The notes below the pieces were generated by a model that was given only the letters and a program-made list of their open reading frames with translations, ran no database searches and had not been told where the DNA came from. The position numbers and the translations under genes are program-made. From assembly GCF_014640295.1 (NCBI RefSeq), contig NZ_BMGR01000003.1, positions 186,001 through 250,000 on the forward strand: a stretch of DNA of 64,000 nucleotides, in the 5' to 3' direction. This stretch comes from Paenibacillus abyssi (GTDB taxonomy: Bacteria; Bacillota; Bacilli; Paenibacillales; Paenibacillaceae). Shown here piece after piece: positions 8,974 to 16,481 of the stretch (positions are counted from its first letter, which is position 1; the number at the start of each line of letters is the position of its first letter).

Positions 8974-9013
8974 AAAGGCACGTCTTCGCCGAATTCGGCT
9001 TGTACGTGCCTTT
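8974..9013 (-). terminator. terminator of the rsbV-rsbW-sigB operon
   Basis: Perfect 10-bp stem AAAGGCACGT (8974-8983) / ACGTGCCTTT (9004-9013), with an inner GCCGAATTCGGC palindrome, just beyond the sigB stop codon. Confidence 0.75.
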
Positions 9014-9061
9014 AATAGAATGATGTTGACGAATAAGTCGATTTTGCATTGGATTGGTCAT

Positions 9062-9838
9062 TCATGATTCTTTCTTCGTTTCTTCCGTTAAGTACTGTTT
9101 TAATTTGTCCATTGCCCGTTTTTGAATTCGGGAAATGCTCATTTGTGATACGCCAAGCTGGTCGGCGATCGTTCGCTGCGGCAATCCTTCCTCGAATACA
9201 AGCAATAATACTCGTCGCTCCTCGGGCTTAAGCTTCGACATTGCAGCCTGAAGGTCGAGCTTCTTGTCGACGGAATCGTAATCATCCGCTTGAGAGCCGA
9301 TTAATTCTCCCAGCGTGGTATTGCTTTCTTCCTCGGAGATCGGTGTATCTAGAGAAACATAATGGTATAAGTCCCTTCCTGCGAGGATTTCTAACGTCTC
9401 CTCGTAGGATAATGACAGATGTGCAGAGATTTCTTCCACATTAGGCGAGCGCTCCAGCTTCACGGTCAACTCATCGATCGCTTGCTGGACAACAATGCCT
9501 TTTTCCTTGATTCGCCTTGGCACTTGGACATACCAGGATTTATCCCGCAAGTAATTTTTCATATGTCCGATAATGCTTTTCATGGCGTACGGCTCGAATT
9601 GGACTCCGACAGAGGCGTCATACTGCGCAAATAAGCGAAGCAATGCCATTTGCCCGACTTGGTATAAGTCCTCATACAAATCGGGACGGTTTCGCGAAAT
9701 TTTGCCGGCAGCCATTCGAACCATCGGTTCATAATGTTCGATCAGCAGTGTAGCCGCTTCATTTGTCGGATTATCCTGGTAAGCCAGAATAAGCTCGGCT
9801 GGCGTCAGCGGCGACTGATTGGCCGGTTGGATATTCAT
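9062..9838 (-). CDS. sigB: RNA polymerase sigma factor SigB (SigB/SigF/SigG type)
   Basis: A 258-residue group 3 sigma factor. Region 2 reads DLYEDLYQVGQMALLRLFAQYD and continues to YAMKSIIGHMKNYLRD; region 3 begins at QVPRRIKE; region 4 (LKPEERRVLLLVFEEGLPQ, then a helix-turn-helix DQLGVSQMSISRIQKRA) reads the -35. It is the last gene of rsbV-rsbW-sigB, its start overlapping the rsbW stop (ATGA-type overlap), which supports translational coupling. It should direct the general stress response; several genes nearby have matching promoters. SigF is an alternative, but no SpoIIAB-type context or spore operon surrounds it. Confidence 0.93.
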   Translation of the reverse strand: MNIQPANQSPLTPAELILAYQDNPTNEAATLLIEHYEPMVRMAAGKISRNRPDLYEDLYQVGQMALLRLFAQYDASVGVQFEPYAMKSIIGHMKNYLRDKSWYVQVPRRIKEKGIVVQQAIDELTVKLERSPNVEEISAHLSLSYEETLEILAGRDLYHYVSLDTPISEEESNTTLGELIGSQADDYDSVDKKLDLQAAMSKLKPEERRVLLLVFEEGLPQRTIADQLGVSQMSISRIQKRAMDKLKQYLTEETKKES

Positions 9839-10323
9839 GCCGTTTCTTCACTCCTGACAAGGCGTTTGGTCAAGATGACTTGGGTGCCTTCTTCACTGTG
9901 CACCTCCACTTGATCCATTAACGCCTGCATGAGATAAAGACCGAGCCCGCCGGCATTGATTTCGCTGATCGATTTGCCGTGCAACGGAGAAGATTGCGGG
10001 GCTACTGCCATTGCATCAAAGCTTTGTCCTTCATCCTTTACAATGATTGAAAGAGCGTCTTCCTTTTTGATAAAACGGATTTCCATCTTTGGCTGTATAG
10101 CGGGCGCTTGGGAGGTCGTACCCGTAGGCGGGTTGCCATAAGCGTGTAATACTGCATTGTTACAGGCTTCGGAAACTGCTACTTTCATATCTTCAATTTC
10201 TTCGAAAGTGAACCCCATCTTGGCTGCAATTCCGTATAAGGTGATCCGAACAAGGTCCACATATTCAGCGGTTGCCGGTACCTCAAGGGTCACTTGCTCT
10301 TCATGTGCATTCATCGCGTTCAT
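9835..10323 (-). CDS. rsbW: anti-sigma factor RsbW (serine kinase)
   Basis: A 162-residue GHKL-type ATPase. The N-box EACNNAVLHAYGN lies near residue 50-62 and the glycine-rich lid INAGGLGLYLMQALMDQVEV near 125. In the family it binds SigB and holds it inactive, and it phosphorylates RsbV on a serine or threonine. An AAAGGA site precedes the ATG at 10323. It lies between rsbV (20-base gap) and sigB (overlap). The insert GNPPTGTTSQAPAIQPK between the N and G1 boxes is longer than in B. subtilis RsbW. Confidence 0.92.
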   Translation of the reverse strand: MNAMNAHEEQVTLEVPATAEYVDLVRITLYGIAAKMGFTFEEIEDMKVAVSEACNNAVLHAYGNPPTGTTSQAPAIQPKMEIRFIKKEDALSIIVKDEGQSFDAMAVAPQSSPLHGKSISEINAGGLGLYLMQALMDQVEVHSEEGTQVILTKRLVRSEETA

Positions 10324-10342
10324 CCTCGATCCTTTCTCTGCC

Positions 10343-10675
10343 TTAAGATTCCTGATTTTGTCTAGTAAGAAATGGAGTTATGCCGGTCATGTCAAACAGT
10401 TTCCGGATGGTAGGCGGAATCGCTTCTACCGTAAAGGAAGCTTGCTTGGCATTACGGGCTTTCAGAACAGAAACCAAAATTCCGATTCCAGTACTGTCAA
10501 TATACTTTAAATCCCTTAGATTAAGGGTAAGCTCACGGTCAGTCAGCTCAACGAGCGGCGCCATGGCTGCACGCATTTGCGCTGCGACTTCAAGGTCGAA
10601 CTCACCGCTCACATAGACGATACACCTTCCTTCTTTTGTCTCGGTGCGTAATTGAAATTTATCCGTCTGTTTCAT
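10343..10675 (-). CDS. rsbV: anti-anti-sigma factor RsbV (STAS domain)
   Basis: A 110-residue STAS protein. The conserved phosphorylation loop LRDLKYIDSTGIGILVSV holds the Ser of the DS(T/S)G motif near residue 57. When unphosphorylated, this family binds RsbW and frees sigma-B. The ATG at 10675 follows CAGGAGAGG. It is the first gene of the operon. The PP2C response regulator at 6531 is the likely phosphatase that reactivates it. No RsbX or stressosome genes (RsbR, S, T) are seen in the window. Confidence 0.93.
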   Translation of the reverse strand: MKQTDKFQLRTETKEGRCIVYVSGEFDLEVAAQMRAAMAPLVELTDRELTLNLRDLKYIDSTGIGILVSVLKARNAKQASFTVEAIPPTIRKLFDMTGITPFLTRQNQES

Positions 10676-10819
10676 CTTTTCCTCTCCTGACTAAAGAAAT
10701 GCTGTTGAAGATTATTGTATCGTATTCTAGAATTCATTAACCAGTCTTTTTTATAACGAAACAGTTTTTCAGAACAAAACAAAAAAATTTTCATTTGCAT
10801 GAAATGGACGATAAGCGAT

Positions 10820-10845
10820 GTTTTAGAGTTGCGGCAGCCGGGTAA
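10820..10845 (+). promoter_or_regulatory. sigma-B-type promoter candidate
   Basis: GTTTTA (10820-10825), 14 bases, GGGTAA (10840-10845): a close match to the sigma-B consensus with correct spacing. It sits 45 bases upstream of the small membrane protein at 10890 and points away from the sigB operon. Confidence 0.6.
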
Positions 10846-10889
10846 AAAAAGGCAACACAACATCACTATTCGATAAGGGGATGATCGTC

Positions 10890-11048
10890 ATGCAACAAAA
10901 TAAAACGGTAGACGTTGAGGAACGCCATGTAGAGAAAAAGTCGGATTCCAGTCTTGTAGCTTCGACATTTATTAAGTATGCGGCCTATCTCATCATTTTC
11001 TTCGGAGTTTTGTATTTCTTGGTCGCCTACGTATTTCCAATGTTTTAA
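10890..11048 (+). CDS. small single-pass membrane protein, hypothetical
   Basis: A 52-residue protein. The first 25 residues are charged (MQQNKTVDVEERHVEKKSDS) and the rest is one transmembrane helix ending in YVFPMF. AAGGGG at 10875-10880 is nine bases before the ATG at 10890, better placed than the in-frame ATG at 10881. The sigma-B-like promoter just upstream, and the YflT-type gene 60 bases downstream, suggest it is a general-stress gene. The family is not recognised. Confidence 0.75.
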   Translation: MQQNKTVDVEERHVEKKSDSSLVASTFIKYAAYLIIFFGVLYFLVAYVFPMF

Positions 11049-11108
11049 GTGGTGGTTGAATCCTGGCATTTCAGGCAAAGAAGGGTATAACGAATAGAAA
11101 GGAGCGTG

Positions 11109-11654
11109 ATGGCAGTGGCAAAAAAAATAGGCATATTCTCCAATGAACAGCAGGCGATATCAGCTATCGAGGTGCTGAAGGATATCGGCTTTGGCCCGAC
11201 TGAGTTGAAAGTTCTGGCTAAAGATCAGGAGCACTCCCGCAGGCTGGAAGCAGAAACCGATGTGGATGCGGATGAAGTGCAGGAGCTTGCCGAAACCCGC
11301 GATCAATACAACGAGGGACGATTTCCTTTATTTGCAGCAGGGCTAGGCGCAACGAACGGGACAATGAACGGTGCAGCAGGCGCAGTGCCTGCGAGTAACG
11401 GAGCCGGCGGTATATTTGGCTGGTTTACCGGTTCAGTCCTTGGCAATGACGAGGAAGGGATCGGATCTACGCTGATGGCGCTTGGGCTGGATAAAAAGGA
11501 AGCTAAAGAATGCCGAGAAGCCATCCGTGCAGGATCTTTGATAATCATGGTTGAAGAAGACAAAGACAACTCGGACGAGCCGCATAGCGAGATCGGCCGC
11601 CTAGAAAAGGCGGAAGTCGCTCTCCGCAGCAATGGAGCCGAGATGGTGCATTAA
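11109..11654 (+). CDS. general stress protein, YflT (GSP17M) family
   Basis: A 181-residue protein. The first 60 residues (KKIGIFSNEQQAISAIEVLK... ) match the 'heat induced stress protein YflT' domain, a ferredoxin-like fold. A Gly/Ala-rich middle (LGATNGTMNGAAGAVPASNG) and a second alpha/beta half with KEAKECREAIRAGSLIIMVE follow, as in fused general-stress proteins. Start options are GTG 11106, ATG 11109 and GTG 11115 behind AAAGGAG; I chose 11109. Its place next to sigB suggests sigma-B control. A terminator follows. Confidence 0.85.
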   Translation: MAVAKKIGIFSNEQQAISAIEVLKDIGFGPTELKVLAKDQEHSRRLEAETDVDADEVQELAETRDQYNEGRFPLFAAGLGATNGTMNGAAGAVPASNGAGGIFGWFTGSVLGNDEEGIGSTLMALGLDKKEAKECREAIRAGSLIIMVEEDKDNSDEPHSEIGRLEKAEVALRSNGAEMVH

Positions 11655-11721
11655 CATTAGATATTTGATCATATCGACTTTGAGCAGTATAGGCCGTCCT
11701 ATGCATGGACGTGAAGCACAC

Positions 11722-11760
11722 GCCGCCTTTCCTGATACAGGATTGGGCGGCTTTTTTTTT
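11722..11760 (+). terminator. intrinsic terminator after the YflT-type gene
   Basis: GCCGCC (11722-11727) pairs with GGCGGC (11746-11751), with a GGA/TCC-type extension in the loop, followed by nine T. Confidence 0.8.
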
Positions 11761-11764
11761 GCGA

Positions 11765-12988
11765 TTAACTGTTTATTAGGGAGGGGCGGTCCAATTTCAC
11801 GATATCGGCGATAGGATTCTTATCGCCCCGGATGGCATCGCGGATCAGGTTAGCGGCAAGCATGCTGTAGACTGTCCCGTTACCACCGTATCCGAGGCAG
11901 TAATAAACGCCAGGCCATAGGGGATCTTCGCCAATAAACGGCAAATTATCGCGGGACTCGCCAAAAGTGGCGCTCCAGGCATATTCGATAGAAGCATCAA
12001 ACATTGGAAAATGATCCGTTATGCGTTTTAAAAGTATATCAATCCGATGATCACGGGCGCTTTCACTCAGAATCGGATCTCGCTTATTCTCATCCAAACC
12101 GCCAATGACTGCCCGTCCATCGGGCGTTGTTCGCATATAAAGATAGGGGCGCGCTGTCTCCCAAATCAGGTAGTTTCCATACCAGGGAGTTAGGGTGGAT
12201 TGCGGTGCGGTTACTGCCACAAACGAGCGATTGAGGCTCGCTTTGATCAATTTGCCGCGCAGCTCGTCCGGTTCGTACCCAATGGCATAGACAATATAAT
12301 CCGCTTCAATAACACATCCATCGGCCGTTTCCAAACGGTGAATTCCATCCCTCGTATCATGGAGTACGACTTCCGTATTTTCGTATACCTCCAGTCCGGA
12401 CTGTACGGCCGCCTCCGTAACGCTTCGGACGAACCGGTAAGGGTTTATCTCGGCATCGCCATGTGTCACAATGGCTCCAGGTTTCCAGAAAGGGAAGCGG
12501 GCGGAAATATCGTCCGCGGTCCAGAATTCAACATCGAATCCTTGAAGACGCAGGGTGTGAAATTCCTTCTCCAGCTTGGGAAGATGCTGCTCCGTGCTTG
12601 CATAATAGAGGCTGCTGCGTTTATGAAATCCGGTATCTCGCGCGAGGTTCATCGCGATATTTCCGATTTGCAGCACAGCCTCACGGCAGGCGGTATAGAA
12701 ACGTATGGCCTGGTGATGGCCGATCTGTTTCATTAGCTCATGCAGCATGATGTCATTGGAAAACTGGAGCAATCCGGTATTAGCGGATGTGCTGCCTCCT
12801 GCTACATGCTCCCTCTCGAGCATAACGGTAGCAAAGCCGCAGTTCGTCAACACATAACTGCAGATAGATCCGGACATTCCACCGCCGATGATGGCGACCT
12901 GTTTGCGAAGGTTTTGTTTTAGAGCGGGGAAGGGGGCATTCGTATCCATTGTAGTGGGCCAATATAAGTTTCCTGTAAACAATCCCAA
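11765..12988 (-). CDS. FAD-dependent oxidoreductase (glycine/D-amino-acid oxidase, DAO family)
   Basis: A 407-residue flavoprotein. The N-terminal dinucleotide motif is VAIIGGGMSGSICSYVL near residue 32-48, followed by the acidic strand end MLEREH. The C-terminal half ends YYCLGYGGNGTVYSMLAA, typical of DAO enzymes. The start is chosen as TTG 12988, eight bases after AGGAG; it gives MGLFTGNLYWP, a beginning I associate with this family. A GTG at 12997 overlaps the ribosome binding site. Oxidises an amine or amino acid in principle; substrate unknown. It is monocistronic. Confidence 0.88.
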   Translation of the reverse strand: MGLFTGNLYWPTTMDTNAPFPALKQNLRKQVAIIGGGMSGSICSYVLTNCGFATVMLEREHVAGGSTSANTGLLQFSNDIMLHELMKQIGHHQAIRFYTACREAVLQIGNIAMNLARDTGFHKRSSLYYASTEQHLPKLEKEFHTLRLQGFDVEFWTADDISARFPFWKPGAIVTHGDAEINPYRFVRSVTEAAVQSGLEVYENTEVVLHDTRDGIHRLETADGCVIEADYIVYAIGYEPDELRGKLIKASLNRSFVAVTAPQSTLTPWYGNYLIWETARPYLYMRTTPDGRAVIGGLDENKRDPILSESARDHRIDILLKRITDHFPMFDASIEYAWSATFGESRDNLPFIGEDPLWPGVYYCLGYGGNGTVYSMLAANLIRDAIRGDKNPIADIVKLDRPSLINS

Positions 12989-13064
12989 CGTCTTCACTCC
13001 TAATAATTAATATGTACAAATTAGCCAGATTAATGAGCACGTATATAATTATGCTGAAAGAGAT

Positions 13065-13105
13065 AAAGAAATACCGGAACACTAGGGTCCGGTATTTCTT
13101 TTTAT
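13065..13105. terminator. bidirectional intrinsic terminator
   Basis: A 14-bp stem AAAGAAATACCGGA (13065-13078) / TCCGGTATTTCTTT (13088-13101) with T and A runs on both sides, lying between the stop of the small gene at 13120 and the FAD oxidoreductase promoter region. Confidence 0.85.
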
Positions 13106-13119
13106 AAAGCTGTATGTGT

Positions 13120-13320
13120 TTATTCTTGAATGGGATCGGGAACAAGCCCGTCCTGCTGTAGTTGTTGATTTGTTTTCATGGATTCCATGTCTTTTCCGAG
13201 CCGCTTCATATCCTGCTCATCCTGAACCATGGAGCCGTTATTGGCTTGATCGACCGGTTTACTCTTTTGACCGGCCTGTCCGGCTGTATTGTTTGGAGAA
13301 CCTTTTTGTTTGTTGCTCAT
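13120..13320 (-). CDS. small hydrophilic hypothetical protein
   Basis: A 66-residue polar protein (MSNKQKGSPNNTAGQAGQKS...) that ends in a charged Met/Gln-rich helix (RLGKDMESMKTNQQLQQDG). No membrane segment. A GGAGTGG site lies ten bases before the ATG at 13320; the open frame reaches back to 13374. It follows the YtxH-type gene by 59 bases on the same strand and may be expressed with it. Its disordered, Asn/Gln-rich make-up resembles small stress or spore proteins, but I do not recognise it. Confidence 0.65.
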   Translation of the reverse strand: MSNKQKGSPNNTAGQAGQKSKPVDQANNGSMVQDEQDMKRLGKDMESMKTNQQLQQDGLVPDPIQE

Positions 13321-13379
13321 TATCATCCACTCCTTAATTAGAGCTGCAAGCAATCTCTCGCGATTCAGATTCAATCGTT

Positions 13380-13913
13380 TTAATGCTTTTCCGCTGTTTT
13401 TGCTGCTGTATTCGTTGTGTTTGCTGCGGTATTCGCCTTATTGGGAGATTTATTTGCTGATGGATCCTCTGCCTTGCTCTCGGCTTGGTCAATGGTTTCA
13501 TGCGCTTTGCTCTCAGCGGTATCGATGGCCTCTTTACCGCGCATGCCGATAACGTTAGCTGTCTCACGCGCTTTATCAGCGACGGTATCAACCAGCTCAT
13601 GCGCTTGCGAAGCTGTGTCGGCAGCGCGTTGTTTGGCGGATGCCGCAATATCCTGAACCTTACCTTTCAGTAAAGTGGCCTGCTCTCCGACTGCTTTTAC
13701 CGCACCTTGCGCGGTTTCGGCCATTATAGCGCCTTTAGCCTTAACAACATCCGTCGCTTCACCTGCCTTCACGCGAAGATCGCTTCTCAGCTCACGTCCT
13801 GCCTTCGGAGCGAAAAGAAGGGCTGCCGCTGCGCCGATTAATCCACCGATCAGTGCGCCTTTCATCATACCGTTTTCGGTCTTTATTGGAAGTTCCTTTT
13901 CCATGTTTTCCAT
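13380..13913 (-). CDS. YtxH domain-containing general stress protein
   Basis: A 177-residue protein. The YtxH domain covers about residues 15-50: a Gly/Ala-rich hydrophobic helix (GALIGGLIGAAAALLFAPKA) followed by GRELRSDL. The rest consists of Ala/Lys/Glu amphipathic repeats (AKQRAADTASQAHELVDTVA and similar) like LEA or apolipoprotein-type helices. AAAGGAG nine bases before 13913 decides the start over ATG 13922. The B. subtilis homologues are sigma-B-dependent; a sigma-B-like promoter lies upstream here. Confidence 0.85.
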   Translation of the reverse strand: MENMEKELPIKTENGMMKGALIGGLIGAAAALLFAPKAGRELRSDLRVKAGEATDVVKAKGAIMAETAQGAVKAVGEQATLLKGKVQDIAASAKQRAADTASQAHELVDTVADKARETANVIGMRGKEAIDTAESKAHETIDQAESKAEDPSANKSPNKANTAANTTNTAAKTAEKH

Positions 13914-13963
13914 ATCGGTCATCTCCTTTAATTCAGCTTCATTTCAAACGTCTTGCCTTATTA

Positions 13964-13989
13964 TTAACCTAATAAGAGGAAAATGAAAC
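13964..13989 (-). promoter_or_regulatory. sigma-B-type promoter candidate for the YtxH gene
   Basis: Reading the reverse strand: GTTTCA (13989-13984), 14 bases, GGTTAA (13969-13964), about 50 bases before the YtxH start. One mismatch in each element compared with GTTTAA/GGGTAT. Confidence 0.4.
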
Positions 13990-14166
13990 GCGGGTTTTCT
14001 AAAGGAGAGCAACCTGTTGCTTAAATAAAGATCGCAATTTTTGGATGGGAAAAGAAAGCGATGATTATTTCAGACGATCAAGAATACAATGGAGAAAAAT
14101 GATGGATTGCTGTCGGTAAAGTTGCAGATTCATAAGGACCTTATCAGATGAAGGGTGGAATCGGAT

Positions 14167-15252
14167 ATGGGAGCAGGTCTGCGCAGCGAGGGAACACCGC
14201 TAGTTGAAGTAACAAGAGGAAAATGGACGGAAAACGTGCATAACGGTCATGTGGCGATTGCCGACGCAGATGGTCGATTGCTGGCATGGGCAGGCGATCC
14301 CGGGGCAATCACGTTTATGCGTTCAACGGCGAAACCGATTCAGGCGATACCGGTGCTGATGGGTGGTGTGACCAAGGAATATGGCTTGAACGATGAAGCT
14401 GTGGCGATGATGGCCGCTTCGCATTGCGGCGGCCCGGAGCATGTGACCAAGCTGGAGCGTATGCTGGCACAGATTGGTGTGACGGAAGATGGCCTCGCAT
14501 TGCCGAAGGTATATCCGGCAGATCAGGAGGAACGCGATGCGCTGCTGCGCAAAGGCGCCGCGCCGCGCAAGCTGTATCACGGATGCGCGGGCAAGCACAT
14601 CGGTGCACTGGCGTTATGCAAGCGGCAGGGCTGGCCGCTTGAACATTATACGCAGCCGGATCACCCGGCTCAGCGCGAGATGCTGCGCCGGGTTGCCGAG
14701 TTCTCTGGCATCGGCGAAGGTGCGGTAGGCCGCGCGACGGATGGCTGCGGCTTCCCGGTTTTTGCGCTGCCGTTATGGCGGCTAGCGCTCGCATACGCGC
14801 GCCTGGCCGCCCCGCCGAGCGGCTGGGCGGACGCGGCGCTGCGTGCCGCGGCTGAGCGCGCAGCCGCGGCGATGAACCGCCACCCGGCCCTCGTCGAGGG
14901 CCCCGGGCGGCTCGCAAGCTTGCTCCTTGGCGATGACAATATCCTCGCCAAGAGCGGGGCGCAGGGCGTCTTCGCCTTCGCCCTGCGGCGGCAGCGCCTT
15001 GGAGTCGCCGTCAAGGTGACGGACGGCGCCGAAGCGGCGCTGCCGATTGCGGTTGCGGCGATTCTCGAATCGCTCGCCGCATCCGCCCATTCCGGCCCGC
15101 CGCGGCAGCGCGGGCTGCAAGACATTGCCGCGGCGGTGCGCGAGCGCTTCCCCGCCGAAGTGCGCACCGATGCGGGCGACGCAGTCGGACGTTTCGAGTC
15201 CGTGGTGCGGCTGAGCTATGGAGAGCGTTACCCGCGCTCCAAGTTTATGTAG
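14167..15252 (+). CDS. asparaginase, asparaginase_II family
   Basis: A 361-residue protein of the plant/rhizobial-type asparaginase_II family, which hydrolyses L-asparagine to aspartate and ammonia and is unrelated to AnsA/AnsB. Seen: the early motif EVTRGKWTENVHNG, FMRSTAKPIQAIPVL, MMAASHCGGPEHV, the Cys/Lys/His stretch GCAGKHIGALALCKRQ, and TDGCGFPVFALPLWRLA. AAGGGTGG supports ATG 14167; GTG 14155 is also in frame. The second half, from about 14,750, is strikingly GC-rich, with Ala/Arg-heavy codons, unlike its first half and its neighbours. Confidence 0.88.
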   Translation: MGAGLRSEGTPLVEVTRGKWTENVHNGHVAIADADGRLLAWAGDPGAITFMRSTAKPIQAIPVLMGGVTKEYGLNDEAVAMMAASHCGGPEHVTKLERMLAQIGVTEDGLALPKVYPADQEERDALLRKGAAPRKLYHGCAGKHIGALALCKRQGWPLEHYTQPDHPAQREMLRRVAEFSGIGEGAVGRATDGCGFPVFALPLWRLALAYARLAAPPSGWADAALRAAAERAAAAMNRHPALVEGPGRLASLLLGDDNILAKSGAQGVFAFALRRQRLGVAVKVTDGAEAALPIAVAAILESLAASAHSGPPRQRGLQDIAAAVRERFPAEVRTDAGDAVGRFESVVRLSYGERYPRSKFM

Positions 15253-15363
15253 CTGTGCGGCAGACTGCCGCCGCATGACCGTTCTTTACGGCACAGGAAT
15301 CGACGGGCTAAGGTCAGGCGAAGCGTTATCATTCACCATGCTGTCCGCTATGCCCGTGATCTG

Positions 15364-16239
15364 TCACCGCTCTTTCAGCTGTCCCGTGCGCATCGATTCA
15401 CGGTAAGCGGTCGGCGGCAGGCCGTAAAATCTGCGGAACTGCTTGGAGAAGTATAGCGGATCCTGAAAGCCGACCGATGCGGCGATTTGCTCGACCGTCA
15501 GCTCCAGCCGCTCGCGCAGGAGCTGGCGGGCTTTGTCGATCCGCAGCTTTAACAGGAAGGTCACCGGGGACATGCCCGTCCGCAGCTTGAAGATGCGTGA
15601 TAGGTAGGCCCGGTTGTACCCGAGCGTCTGGGCCATCCGTTCCATGGATACCGGTTCCGCGTATTGGGTGGACAAGTAGTGCACGACCTGCTGTATAAGG
15701 TGTTCGCCGCCGTCCCCTCCCGTGCGCACCGCCCCTTCTGATTTCTCGCCCATTGCATCCCCGAATTCCGCAAGCAGCAGCTGCAAATACCCCGCCGCTT
15801 GAAGATGCGCAGCGTTACCGGCACGGCGGAAGGCCTGTTGAATGCTGTGCAGCAAAACGCCGATCCGGCGGTTTCGCCCCGTATCGGCGATAGGCCGGGC
15901 AGAGCCGAACCCAACAGAATGAACCAGATTAGCTGCTTCCGTACCTGCGAATGCGACCCAACGGTAATGCCAGGGATCGCTTTCATCGGAGGCATAGCTG
16001 ACAAGCTGCTCCGGCTCGATGATAAAGCTCTGCCCGGCCCGTATCCGGTAATCCGTCTGCCGGCAGGTGAATGTCCCTTCTCCGGATAACACATGGTGCA
16101 GCAAATAAAAATCGTATACCTTAGGCCCGAGCTTATGCGAAGGCTTCGTCTGGCTCTCACCCGCGAATAACACATTAAGACTGCCGTGTTCGATGGACAC
16201 CGGATTGGAAACGACGGAGTATGTAAATTCCTTATGCAT
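15364..16239 (-). CDS. AraC family transcriptional regulator, probable gal operon regulator
   Basis: A 291-residue regulator. The N-terminal cupin-like sensor domain (about 1-160) includes YLLHHVLSGEGTFTCRQTDY and IRAGQSFIIEPEQLVSY. A two-helix-turn-helix DNA-binding domain fills the C-terminal 100 residues (MERMAQTLGYNRAYLSRIFK and EQIAASVGFQDPLYFSKQFR). The start at 16239 follows AAAGGGG; ATG 16260 is the alternative. It is divergent from galK with 242 bases between, and direct repeats near the galK promoter suit an AraC-type activator, so galactose or a galactoside is the likely signal (inference). Confidence 0.88.
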   Translation of the reverse strand: MHKEFTYSVVSNPVSIEHGSLNVLFAGESQTKPSHKLGPKVYDFYLLHHVLSGEGTFTCRQTDYRIRAGQSFIIEPEQLVSYASDESDPWHYRWVAFAGTEAANLVHSVGFGSARPIADTGRNRRIGVLLHSIQQAFRRAGNAAHLQAAGYLQLLLAEFGDAMGEKSEGAVRTGGDGGEHLIQQVVHYLSTQYAEPVSMERMAQTLGYNRAYLSRIFKLRTGMSPVTFLLKLRIDKARQLLRERLELTVEQIAASVGFQDPLYFSKQFRRFYGLPPTAYRESMRTGQLKER

Positions 16240-16370
16240 TGAAGTGCCCCTTTCCTCCATCCTAAATTAACAACACAAACATAATAATCTCATGATATTA
16301 TTTACAAAATTTTATCATAACTTATGTATTTCGTCATAAGAAGAAGTCACATTTAGACATGTCAACTTCA

Positions 16371-16409
16371 CATCCGGCCATTTCTTTGCCATCCGGCTTC
16401 CTTTATACT
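16371..16409 (+). promoter_or_regulatory. galK promoter with AraC-type direct repeats
   Basis: The octamer CATCCGGC occurs at 16371-16378 and again at 16390-16397, either side of a very weak -35; the -10-like TATACT is at 16404-16409. Direct repeats overlapping a poor -35 are the usual layout for AraC-family activation. A separate dyad CTTATG/CATAAG lies at 16321-16340. Confidence 0.55.
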
Positions 16410-16481
16410 AAGAAAAGCAAGAGTTGTTGAGAAGCAATCTGATAGACAATGAAATAATAACGATGAGAGAGTGGTGTGAAC

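Noticed and set aside
11049-11105. GGGTAT upstream of the YflT-type gene as a sigma-B -10
   Set aside because: No GTTT-type -35 at a suitable distance, so I did not call a promoter.
14315-15276. Long reverse-strand and other-frame ORFs across the asparaginase gene
   Set aside because: They arise from high GC content, have Arg/Pro/Ala-rich nonsense composition and no ribosome binding sites, while the forward frame has a full conserved domain.
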